A stretch of 6,752 bases of DNA from the NCBI GenBank assembly GCA_021738105.1, contig JAIPCS010000179.1:1-6752 (forward strand), read 5' to 3'. The notes below the pieces were generated by a model, which worked only from the letters and a program-made list of their open reading frames with translations, was not told where the DNA came from and did no database searches. The position numbers were made by a program, and so were the translations under genes. Each line of letters opens with the position of its first letter. The first letter of the stretch is position 1. The stretch is from Sulfuritalea sp. (GTDB lineage: Bacteria; Pseudomonadota; Gammaproteobacteria; Burkholderiales; Rhodocyclaceae). Positions 1 through 6,455 of the stretch are shown in pieces.

Positions 1-643
1 CGAGTGCCGCCGTTACCTGGTCGCGGAAGACCGGGCTGCCGAGGGCGAAGTTGCCGTTGGTGGCCGAGCGGATTTCGTCGACCAGACCCGGGTCCAGTTC
101 GTGGCGGAACAGCTCGCGGTAGGCGGCGCGGCGCTCGTCGTCGTTGCGGCCCAAGGCGCGGTAGAGCGGATGTGGCGTCAGTACGAGGCGACCGACTTCG
201 CCGCGGGCGTTGGCGCGATAGCTGGACCATGGGTACTCGGCGGGATGCTCGACCATGCCGGCGCGCACGGGATTGAGTTCGATGTAGCGGTGGCAACCGA
301 GGACATAGGCTTCCTCGGTGGGGATGCAGGAGCGGAAGCGACCTTCCCAGAGCGTGCCCGATCGCCGGTAGGTGCGATTCACATACTGGACGTAGCGCTG
401 CCCTAGGGCCTTCATCAGCGCTCCGGCGCTGTCGGCGGCGGCAGGCGTGAGCAGCAGGTGTACATGGTTGCTCATCAACACCCAGGCGTGCAGCCGACAT
501 CCGCATCGCGGCGCAAGTTCGGCCAGCCACTCGAGGTAGTAGCGGCAGTCGTCTTCGGCGAAGAAGCAGGCTTGCCTATTGTTGCCGCGCTGAATCAGAT
601 GCAGCGGAATGTCGGGTAGGGCAATGCGGGCGCGGCGCGGCAT
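1..643 (-). CDS. REP-associated / IS200-like tyrosine transposase (RAYT, Y1_Tnp fold), cut by window edge
   Basis: Single-strand DNA transposase of the Y1 (HUH) type; RAYT members are domesticated relatives of IS200/IS605 transposases that act on REP palindromes. Read on the minus strand, 214 codons are open with no stop before the window's left edge, so the C-terminus is missing. Visible motifs: N-terminal IQRGNNRQACFF (about residues 17-28), the metal-binding HUH pair in MSNHVHLLL (His60, His62), GTLWEGRFR (96-104), and RYIELNPVRAGM (119-130) with the presumed nucleophile Tyr120, followed by the family's EYPWSSYRA. The start is ATG at 643-641; an in-frame TAA at 652-650 lies three codons upstream, so no longer start is possible. 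No clear Shine-Dalgarno is visible. It diverges from the bioC remnant on its right. The family call is firm; whether it is a RAYT or an autonomous IS200-like element depends on flanking repeats outside the window. Confidence 0.9.
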   Translation of the reverse strand, partial: MPRRARIALPDIPLHLIQRGNNRQACFFAEDDCRYYLEWLAELAPRCGCRLHAWVLMSNHVHLLLTPAAADSAGALMKALGQRYVQYVNRTYRRSGTLWEGRFRSCIPTEEAYVLGCHRYIELNPVRAGMVEHPAEYPWSSYRANARGEVGRLVLTPHPLYRALGRNDDERRAAYRELFRHELDPGLVDEIRSATNGNFALGSPVFRDQVTAAL

Positions 644-668
644 GACGGATTATTCGAGCGGAATGGCC

Positions 669-704
669 GATAGGCTATCAGAAAACGTGGTCTGTCCCCT
701 ATTT
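669..704 (-). mobile_element. Conserved-looking upstream motif / probable end of the transposase element
   Basis: Positions 682-704 carry, on the plus strand, the core GTGGTCTGTCCCC flanked by AAAAC and TATTT; on the minus strand this reads as GGGGACAGACCAC about 40 nt upstream of the transposase start. From memory, this string recurs upstream of IS200-like/RAYT transposase genes in many proteobacteria. A small inverted repeat (GATAG-G-CTATC, 669-679) lies between it and the gene. Homology to bioC begins within about 8 bases of its outer edge, which fits it marking the element's end. The matching opposite end, if any, is outside the window. Confidence 0.5.
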
Positions 705-711
705 CTCCCTT

Positions 712-975
712 GACCCGGTGATGGATATGGAGTTGATCACGCTGACCTATTCCGCACCGCGCGCCTTCCTCGCCGACCAACGTCACCTCGGGGTACGCGA
801 TGCCTTGCTCGGGCAGCAGACCTGGCGCGACTGGCGACGTCTGCTGAACGCATGGACACAGGATGCCGGACACCGCTTGCCGGTTACGTTTGAAATTGTC
901 TATGGCCACGCCTGGAAACCTGAGCCACGACAGATCGCCGATGGTCGTGCGGTGGTGAAGTTTCGTTCCCCCTAA
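712..975 (+). pseudogene. bioC: C-terminal remnant of malonyl-ACP O-methyltransferase BioC (5' part missing)
   Basis: Full-length BioC methylates malonyl-ACP with S-adenosylmethionine to start pimelate synthesis for biotin. Only about the last 87 residues are present. The recognisable family tail is DPVMDMELITLTY at the left, a DQRHLGVRDALLG stretch, and the closing PVTFEIVYGHAWKPEP. The whole Rossmann/SAM-binding part, roughly the first 200 residues of a 290-300 residue family, is absent. The frame stays open leftward to about 646, but the codons before 712 belong to the transposase-linked motif and look nothing like BioC. GTG (718) and ATG (721) are possible starts but have no ribosome site, and a fragment lacking the SAM fold cannot be a methyltransferase. 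The likeliest reading is truncation or interruption by the neighbouring element. The other half could lie beyond the left edge if this was a simple insertion. Confidence 0.72.
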
Positions 976-988
976 GGCGCGGCGAAAC

Positions 989-1005
989 GCGACCTGTTCG
1001 GTCGC
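989..1005 (+). terminator. Small hairpin 14 nt after the bioC remnant, possible weak terminator
   Basis: GCGACC-TGTTC-GGTCGC forms a perfect 6-bp stem with a 5-nt loop. AAAC (985-988) and GTTT (1010-1013) could extend it across a 4-nt bulge. There is no clean run of T after it, so intrinsic termination is doubtful; it may simply be a leftover terminator stem from the original bioC transcript. Confidence 0.25.
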
Positions 1006-1270
1006 CATCGTTTGATTGCTCTGCCGGACACTGTTCACACAAACCGGTCGCAGCGGCGACATCCTTGCCTGCATCGTCCCGCCGACACTGCGCAATGAGC
1101 TTGCGCTTCGGCGCCATCGCGCATGTCCCGCCCAGGAAAGAATTCTTCAAGCTCATACAAATTGATCACGCACAGGCGTGCGCGTGCGGCACATCGCTAC
1201 AGCAGAAATTTGTCGAAAATACAAAGGCGTGGGATTTTTATCGGATGATGGGCGCGATTGTGGAAATCCG

Positions 1271-1304
1271 CACATTGCGCAATGTGGAACATTGTTTTAC
1301 AATG
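1271..1304. promoter_or_regulatory. Palindromic operator-like sites overlapping the aceE promoter
   Basis: CACATTGCGCAATGTG (1271-1286) is a perfect 16-bp palindrome. Three bases later CATTGT-TTT-ACAATG (1290-1304) is a second inverted repeat with 6-bp arms. Both use ATTG/CAAT half-sites. ATTG occurs at 1257, 1274 and 1291, exactly 17 bp apart. The sites cover the predicted -35 and -10 elements, which suits a dimeric repressor. The ATTG...CAAT layout recalls the PdhR (GntR family) operator of enterobacteria (ATTGGT-N3-ACCAAT) but the spacing differs, so the regulator's identity is only a guess. Confidence 0.5.
1275..1303 (+). promoter_or_regulatory. Putative sigma-70 promoter for the aceE operon
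   Basis: TTGCGC (1275-1280) as a -35 box and TACAAT (1298-1303, 5 of 6 matches to TATAAT) as a -10 box are separated by exactly 17 bp. The -35 matches only the first half of the consensus, fitting an activated or repressed promoter. Transcription would start near 1310 and give a leader of about 170 nt before aceE. No promoter-like sequence is apparent inside the tightly spaced operon downstream. Confidence 0.45.
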
Positions 1305-1465
1305 CGCAATATCCAAGGTATGCCAAGCAATCAACTCGGTCTATGCTGCGGAAAAAAGCGCGTGACGAAGCTCCGACACCGGCTTTGTCTCTGGTGGCTT
1401 GCGTTACGTCGCGATAGAACCGGCCCGTCGGGATTATCTCCAACGGATACCGCTACAACTCTCAC

Positions 1466-1475
1466 AAGGAGGAGG
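1466..1475 (+). promoter_or_regulatory. Strong Shine-Dalgarno that fixes the aceE start at 1480
   Basis: AAGGAGGAGG lies directly before ATG 1480, with 7 nt between the AAGGAGG core and the start codon. It shows that the true start is 1480 and not the in-frame TTG at 1399, whose 27 extra residues have no counterpart in AceE proteins. Confidence 0.88.
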
Positions 1476-1479
1476 TTTC

Positions 1480-4161
1480 ATGTCTGTTGCCAATAGTTCC
1501 CCAAGTGCTGCATCCGATGTCGATCCGCAGGAAACCCGTGAATGGCTGGATGCACTGGAAGCCGTTATTGCGAATGAAGGCGCCGGACGTGCTCATTTCC
1601 TCCTCGAGCAACTGATCGCGCTGGGCCATCAAACGGGCATCAACATGCCCTACAGCGCAAATACCGAATACATCAACAGCATCCCTGCCGATCAGCAGCC
1701 GGTGACGCCCGGCGACTATGAGATGGAACAGAAAATTCGCGACTACGCGCGCTGGAACGCCATGGTCATGGTACTGCGGGCGAACAAGGACGACTCCGGT
1801 CTGGGCGGACATATCGCCAGCTATGCGTCGGCGGCGACGCTCTATGACATCGGGTTCAATCACTTCTGGCATGCGCCGTCCGAAAAACATGGTGGTGATC
1901 TGGTGCTGTCACAGGGTCATTCGGCAACTGGCACCTATGCGCGCGCTTTCATGCTCGGGCGATTGACTGAAGAGCAGATGGACAATTTCCGCCGCGAAGT
2001 CGACGGCAAAGGCTTGTCAAGCTATCCGCATCCGTGGCTGATGCCGGATTTCTGGCAGTTCCCCACGGTATCGATGGGTCTTGGCCCCTTGCAGGCGATC
2101 TATCAGGCGCGCTTCATGAAGTACATGCAGCACCGCAGCCTGATTCCCACTGACAACCGCAAGGTGTGGGCCTTCATGGGCGACGGCGAAATGGACGAGC
2201 CGGAATCGATGGGTGCCATCGGCATGGCCGGTCGCGAGCGCCTCGACAATCTGATTTTCGTCATCAACTGCAATCTGCAACGGCTCGACGGACCGGTGCG
2301 CGGCAACGGCAAGATCATCCAGGAACTCGAATCCGATTTTCGTGGTGCCGGATGGAATGTGATCAAGGTGATCTGGGGCAGTTATTGGGACCCCTTGCTG
2401 GCTCAGGATAAAACCGGCCTGCTGCAAAAGCGCATGATGGAATGTGTCGATGGTGACTACCAGACTTTCAAGTCCAGGGACGGCGCTTATGTTCGCCAGC
2501 ACTTCTTCGGCAAGTATCCCGAGTTGTTGAAAATGGTGTCGACCTGGTCCGATGACGACATCTGGCGCCTGAACCGCGGCGGACACGATCCACACAAGGT
2601 CTATGCAGCCTATGCCGCTGCGGTGGCGCACACCGGTCAGCCGACAGTGATCCTGGCCAAGACCATCAAGGGCTATGGCATGGGTGAGGCGGGCGAGGCA
2701 CAGAACATCACCCACCAGCAAAAGAAGATGGGCACGACCTCGGTCAAGGCCTTCCGCGATCGCTTCAAGCTGCCGGTGAAAGATGAAGACCTTGAGAAAC
2801 TGCCCTACCTGACCTTCCCGGAAGGTTCGAAGGAACTCGACTACATGCGTGAGCGGCGCATGGCCCTTGGTGGTTATCTGCCCGCACGACGGCGCACAGC
2901 CGAGGCACTGCCGGTACCGCCGCTGTCGGCCTTCGATGCGCTGTTGAAAGCGGGTGGCGAGGGACGTGAATTCTCCACCACCATGTCCTTTGTGCGCAGT
3001 CTGAATGTCATGTTGAAAGACAAGATCATCGGTAAGCGCGTGGTCCCCATCGTGGTGGATGAGTCGCGTACCTTCGGCATGGAAGGCCTGTTCCGCCAGA
3101 TCGGCATCTGGAATCAGGACGGACAGAACTACGTGCCACAGGATGCCGACCAGATGATGTTCTACAAGGAGACCAAGACCGGACAGATTCTGCAGGAAGG
3201 CATCAACGAAGCCGGCGCGATGGCCGACTGGATCGCTGCCGGCACCAGTTACTCGACGCACGGCGTGCAGATGATCCCGGTGTATATCTGCTATTCAATG
3301 TTTGGCATGCAGCGCACCATGGATCTGGTCTGGGCCGCTGGGGATCAACGCGCACGGGGCTTTCTGATTGGCGGCACCGCCGGGCGCACCACGCTCAACG
3401 GCGAAGGCCTGCAGCATGAAGACGGGCATTCGCAGGTGCTGGCGGGCACGGTGCCCAACTGCATTTCCTACGACCCGACATTTGCTTACGAGGTTGCTGT
3501 GATCGTGCAGGATGGTTTGCGTCGCATGGTGACCGAGCAGGAGGATGTGTTTTACTACCTGACGGTCATGAACGAGAATTACGAGCATCCGGCCATGCCG
3601 GAAAAAGCCGCAGCGGACATTCTCAAGGGCATGTACCAATTCCGCAAGGGAACGGCATCCAACGGTCCGCGCGTGCAACTGCTGGGATCGGGGACCATCT
3701 TCATGGAGTCCATCGCGGCGGCGGAACTGCTGAAAAGCGATTGGGGCGTCGAAGCAGATTTGTGGTCCTGCCCGAGCTTCAATGAGCTGGCGCGCGATGG
3801 ACAGGACTGCGCGCGCTGGAACCTGCTGCATCCAACCGAAAAACCGCGAGTGCCACACGTTTCGGCCTGCCTGGCCGATACGCGGGGACCGGTGGTCGCC
3901 GCCACCGATTACATCCGCGTGTTTGCCGAACAAATCCGTTCGCTGGTGCCGCGACACTACACGGTCTTGGGCACCGACGGGTTTGGCCGCTCGGATACGC
4001 GCGAGAAGCTGCGCCACTTCTTTGAGGTAGATCGCTACTGGATCACCGTCGCTGCATTGTCCGCACTGTCTGAAGACGGACAATTGAAACGGACCAAGGT
4101 CGCCGAGGCGTTGAAAAAATACAAGCTCGATCCGAACAAGTCCAACCCGGTAAAGGTATAA
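1480..4161 (+). CDS. aceE: Pyruvate dehydrogenase E1 component, homodimeric type
   Basis: Thiamin diphosphate enzyme that decarboxylates pyruvate and reductively acetylates the lipoyl groups of E2, in the cytoplasmic pyruvate dehydrogenase complex linking glycolysis to the TCA cycle. It has 893 residues, close to the E. coli AceE length (887), and aligns by memory end to end. It opens with DPQETREWLDALEAVI. The ThDP/Mg motif runs from GDGEMDEPES (Gly234) to NCN (263-265). LSQGHSATG places His147 where E. coli has His142; NITHQ gives His412 (E. coli His407); EGINEAG gives Glu577 (E. coli Glu571, ThDP activation). TFGMEGLFRQIG, STHGVQMIP, EGLQHEDGHSQ and the C-terminal VLGTDGFGRSDTREKLRHFFEVD are all intact. 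It is the first gene of the operon, 3 bp ahead of aceF. No frameshift or missing catalytic residue is seen. Confidence 0.98.
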   Translation: MSVANSSPSAASDVDPQETREWLDALEAVIANEGAGRAHFLLEQLIALGHQTGINMPYSANTEYINSIPADQQPVTPGDYEMEQKIRDYARWNAMVMVLRANKDDSGLGGHIASYASAATLYDIGFNHFWHAPSEKHGGDLVLSQGHSATGTYARAFMLGRLTEEQMDNFRREVDGKGLSSYPHPWLMPDFWQFPTVSMGLGPLQAIYQARFMKYMQHRSLIPTDNRKVWAFMGDGEMDEPESMGAIGMAGRERLDNLIFVINCNLQRLDGPVRGNGKIIQELESDFRGAGWNVIKVIWGSYWDPLLAQDKTGLLQKRMMECVDGDYQTFKSRDGAYVRQHFFGKYPELLKMVSTWSDDDIWRLNRGGHDPHKVYAAYAAAVAHTGQPTVILAKTIKGYGMGEAGEAQNITHQQKKMGTTSVKAFRDRFKLPVKDEDLEKLPYLTFPEGSKELDYMRERRMALGGYLPARRRTAEALPVPPLSAFDALLKAGGEGREFSTTMSFVRSLNVMLKDKIIGKRVVPIVVDESRTFGMEGLFRQIGIWNQDGQNYVPQDADQMMFYKETKTGQILQEGINEAGAMADWIAAGTSYSTHGVQMIPVYICYSMFGMQRTMDLVWAAGDQRARGFLIGGTAGRTTLNGEGLQHEDGHSQVLAGTVPNCISYDPTFAYEVAVIVQDGLRRMVTEQEDVFYYLTVMNENYEHPAMPEKAAADILKGMYQFRKGTASNGPRVQLLGSGTIFMESIAAAELLKSDWGVEADLWSCPSFNELARDGQDCARWNLLHPTEKPRVPHVSACLADTRGPVVAATDYIRVFAEQIRSLVPRHYTVLGTDGFGRSDTREKLRHFFEVDRYWITVAALSALSEDGQLKRTKVAEALKKYKLDPNKSNPVKV

Positions 4162-4164
4162 GCC

Positions 4165-5877
4165 ATGGCCCAAATAGTCGAAGTGAAAGTGCCCGACATC
4201 GGCGACTTCAAGGACGTGCCGGTGATTGAACTGCTGGTCAAGCTTGGTGATGTGGTCAGCGCGGAAGACTCGCTGGTGACGCTGGAGTCGGACAAGGCGA
4301 CGATGGATGTGCCATCGCCGGTATCCGGTGTGGTGACCGAGCTCAGCTTGAAGGTCGGCGACACAGTCGCGGAAGGCAGCCTGGTTGCGATGATCGACAC
4401 AGCGTCCGCCGGTCAGGCGCCAGCGGCTCCCGTTGCTGCAGCAGCCCCGGCTCCGGTGGCGTCTGCACCAATGTCAATCGAAGCAGCCGCACCCATTGCA
4501 CCAGCGGCCACCATGGTCGAAGTAAAGGTTCCCGACATCGGCGATTTCAAGGATGTGCCAATCATCGAGTTGCTGGTGAAGGTCGGCGATCAGATCAATG
4601 CCGAAGATTCGCTGATGACGCTTGAGTCGGATAAAGCCACCATGGATATACCGTCGCCGGTTTCCGGCGTCGTGACAGAACTCAAAGTGCAGGTCGGCGA
4701 CAAGGTGGCTGAGGGCGTTTTGCTGGCGCTGGTAAAAACCGGCGAGGGTGGTACGGGGACGGCGACTGTTGCTGCACCGCAGGCACCGGTGTCTGCGCCT
4801 GCAGCGGTTCCTGCTGCACCACCTCCTGCCGCAAAGTCAGAGCCGACTGACAGCCGTGCTTCCGAGTTCCGCCCGGGGGACACCGAGCTGATTGCCACGC
4901 AGCCCCGAGTTTCCATGCCAACGCCGGCAGACCGTCTGCACGGCCCAGTTGCCCATGCCAGCCCGTCGGTGCGTCGCTTCGCGCGCGAATTGGGTGTTGA
5001 CGTGTCGAAGGTGAGTGGAACCGGTCCCAAGGGCCGCATCCTGCATGGCGATGTTCAGTCTTACGTCAAGGGGATCATCAGCGGCGCAGCGGTACCGGCT
5101 GCCGCTGCGCCGGCGGCCAGCCTGGGTGGTGGGCTGGATCTGTTGCCCTGGCCCAAGATCGATTTCGCCAAGTTTGGCGAAATCGAGGTCAAACCGCTGT
5201 CCCGAATCCAGAAAATCTCGGGTGCCAATCTCGCCCGCAACTGGGTCATGATCCCGGCAGTGACGTATCACGAAGATGCCGACATCACCGAACTCGAATC
5301 CTTCCGGGTACAGATCAACAAGGAAAATGAAAAATCCGGTGACAAGTCAGCCGCCAAGCTGACCATGCTGGCGTTCCTGATCAAGGCCTGTGTCAAGGCC
5401 CTGCAGAAATACCCGACATTCAATGCATCGATCGATGGCGACACGCTGGTACTGAAAAAGTATTTCAACATCGGCTTCGCCGCAGACACACCCAATGGCT
5501 TGATGGTTCCGGTTATCAAGAATGCCGAGTCCAAGGGAGTTTTCGAGCTTGCGCGGGTATCCGGTGAGCTGGCCCGTCAGGCGCGTGAAGGCAAACTCAA
5601 GCCCGGCGATATGCAAGGTGCGTGCTTCACAATTTCCAGTCTGGGCGGCATCGGCGGGACCTATTTCGCGCCGATCGTCAATGCGCCGGAGGTGGCCATA
5701 CTCGGCGTGAACAAATCGGCGATGAAGCCGGTATGGGACGGCAAGGCGTTTGTGCCGAGACTCACCCTGCCGCTGTCGCTGACCGCCGACCATCGGGTTA
5801 TTGACGGTGCCCTGGCGACCCGCTTCAACGTCTATCTGGCGCAACTGCTCGCGGATATGCGGAGAAGCATGTTGTGA
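4165..5877 (+). CDS. aceF: Pyruvate dehydrogenase E2, dihydrolipoyllysine acetyltransferase with two lipoyl domains
   Basis: Core of the complex: transfers the acetyl group from lipoyl-lysine to CoA. It has 570 residues. Order: lipoyl domain 1 (about 2-77, lipoylated Lys44 in ESDKATMD); Ala/Pro-rich swinging linker (80-115); lipoyl domain 2 (about 117-191, Lys157 in the same motif); a second linker (195-260); peripheral subunit-binding domain (about 264-301, HASPSVRRFARELGVDVSKV and GTGPKGRI), which docks E1/E3; a short Ala linker; then the catalytic domain (about 335-570) ending in SLTADHRVIDGA with His543 and Asp547 of the HxxxD active site. The start ATG follows the aceE stop by 3 bp, with AAAGG (4152-4156) 8 nt upstream. 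The two lipoyl domains are about 78% identical by eye. The stop overlaps the next start by 4 bp. E. coli has three lipoyl domains; two plus one on E3 is common elsewhere. Confidence 0.97.
   Translation: MAQIVEVKVPDIGDFKDVPVIELLVKLGDVVSAEDSLVTLESDKATMDVPSPVSGVVTELSLKVGDTVAEGSLVAMIDTASAGQAPAAPVAAAAPAPVASAPMSIEAAAPIAPAATMVEVKVPDIGDFKDVPIIELLVKVGDQINAEDSLMTLESDKATMDIPSPVSGVVTELKVQVGDKVAEGVLLALVKTGEGGTGTATVAAPQAPVSAPAAVPAAPPPAAKSEPTDSRASEFRPGDTELIATQPRVSMPTPADRLHGPVAHASPSVRRFARELGVDVSKVSGTGPKGRILHGDVQSYVKGIISGAAVPAAAAPAASLGGGLDLLPWPKIDFAKFGEIEVKPLSRIQKISGANLARNWVMIPAVTYHEDADITELESFRVQINKENEKSGDKSAAKLTMLAFLIKACVKALQKYPTFNASIDGDTLVLKKYFNIGFAADTPNGLMVPVIKNAESKGVFELARVSGELARQAREGKLKPGDMQGACFTISSLGGIGGTYFAPIVNAPEVAILGVNKSAMKPVWDGKAFVPRLTLPLSLTADHRVIDGALATRFNVYLAQLLADMRRSML
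4168..4404 (+). repeat. Lipoyl-domain coding repeat, copy 1 of 3
   Basis: This is the first of three homologous lipoyl-domain segments (others about 4513-4740 and 6451-6681). By eye it is about 81% identical in protein to copy 3, which is in a different gene, and about 78% to copy 2, which is in the same gene. Positions 4291-4328 are identical base for base to 6574-6611. Confidence 0.85.
4513..4740 (+). repeat. Lipoyl-domain coding repeat, copy 2 of 3
   Basis: This is the second lipoyl segment of aceF. It has the same protein motifs as copies 1 and 3, but the codons around the lipoyl lysine differ at several synonymous positions (GATAAAGCCACC against GACAAGGCGACG). Confidence 0.85.
5861..5867 (+). 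promoter_or_regulatory. Shine-Dalgarno inside the end of aceF, deciding the GTG start at 5874
   Basis: GGAGAAG sits 6 nt before GTG 5874, within the last codons of aceF. It supports the GTG start and a 4-bp GTGA overlap with the aceF stop. The choice matters because it places Thr directly after the initiator residue, where a processed proteasome-type nucleophile must be. Confidence 0.75.
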
Positions 5878-6455
5878 CCACGATCACAGTGGTCAAGAAG
5901 GGAGGCGAAGTCGCGATTGCCGCCGATGGTCTCACCACTTTCGGCGACACCCGTCTGGCGCGCAGCTACAAAGGCGAGCACGACAAGATACTGAGCATTG
6001 CCGATTCGAAGATCGGTATTTGCGGATCGTCGGCGCACCACCTGGTGCTGCTCAGCGCATTTTCCAAACTGGACGATATCCGGCTGGGTTCGCGCATGGA
6101 GGTCTATGAGACGTTTCGCCGCCTGCATCCGATCCTCAAGGAACACGCCTTCCTCAACACCAAGGAAGACGAGGATGACCCGTACGAGAGTTCGCAGATC
6201 ACCGCTCTGATCGCCAACAATTCAGGCATCTACGGCGTGTACTCCTATCGCGAGGTGTTCGAGTTCGATCGCGTCTGGGCTGCGGGTTCGGGACGCAATT
6301 TCGCGCTGGGTGCGATGCATGCGCTCTACGACAGCGAATTGTCTGCAGCGCGCATTGCCGAAGCCGGGGTCGATGCCGGCATTGAATTCGATACTTCTTC
6401 AGGGCCGCCGATCGTGGTCCATGAGATCAAACTGGAAGGAAAGCCAAATGAGTGA
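5874..6455 (+). CDS. HslV/proteasome-like Ntn-hydrolase (peptidase T1 superfamily), possibly BPH-type
   Basis: Probable threonine protease or proteasome-fold protein of 193 residues (HslV is about 175). The N-terminus MTTITVVKKGGEVAIAADG follows the HslV pattern TTIVxVRRxGxVVIAGDG. Numbering from the Thr exposed after Met removal, Thr1 and Asp17 are conserved. Lys37, in HDKIL, aligns with HslV Lys33 if a 4-residue insertion is allowed. AAGSGRNFALGAMHAL (Ser138) matches the conserved GSGxxxAxxA helix start, and YDSELSAARIAE matches the following HslV helix. Unlike HslV it has an acidic loop (KEDEDDPYE, 97-105) before SSQITALIANN, and a longer tail. It overlaps aceF by 4 bp and the next gene by 8 bp, so it is co-translated with the pyruvate dehydrogenase subunits. 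No HslU ATPase is nearby. It may belong to the betaproteobacterial proteasome homologue (BPH) group rather than true HslV; that assignment is inference. Substrate and partner are unknown. Confidence 0.85.
   Translation: MTTITVVKKGGEVAIAADGLTTFGDTRLARSYKGEHDKILSIADSKIGICGSSAHHLVLLSAFSKLDDIRLGSRMEVYETFRRLHPILKEHAFLNTKEDEDDPYESSQITALIANNSGIYGVYSYREVFEFDRVWAAGSGRNFALGAMHALYDSELSAARIAEAGVDAGIEFDTSSGPPIVVHEIKLEGKPNE

Larger units (their letters stand above)
976..1479. other. Intergenic region between bioC remnant and aceE
   Basis: No convincing gene in about 500 bases. Open frames here on both strands lack recognisable motifs and good ribosome sites. The left half (976-1140) has the GC-rich composition of the neighbours and two short hairpins. 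The stretch around 1140-1340 is AT-richer and holds the palindromes and the promoter proposed for the pyruvate dehydrogenase operon. From about 1310 to 1479 lies an untranslated leader of roughly 170 nt in which I recognise no known riboswitch. Confidence 0.6.

Noticed and set aside
4..406. Plus-strand open frames over the transposase
   Set aside because: Shadows of the minus-strand transposase, whose HUH and Tyr motifs are unmistakable.
1047..1060. Short hairpin GTCGC-AGCG-GCGAC
   Set aside because: Only 5-bp arms in GC-rich DNA and no T-run; expected by chance.
595..1095. Minus-strand open frame (166 codons) across the transposase upstream region and the bioC remnant
   Set aside because: It crosses the element/bioC junction and runs antisense to clear BioC homology; no motif of its own.
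1399..1479. Upstream TTG start adding 27 residues to AceE
   Set aside because: No ribosome site before 1399 and no family homology in the extension, whereas ATG 1480 has AAGGAGGAGG directly upstream.
1065..1496. Plus-strand open frame (143 codons) through the intergenic region
   Set aside because: It runs through the palindromes, the promoter and the aceE start; Cys/Arg-rich low-quality translation with no family resemblance.
2017..3261. Long minus-strand open frame (414 codons) inside aceE
   Set aside because: Antisense shadow of a fully conserved gene; its translation shows no family motifs and its openness follows from GC-rich codon use.
3295..4173. Minus-strand open frame (292 codons) over the aceE end
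   Set aside because: Antisense shadow with no recognisable domain.
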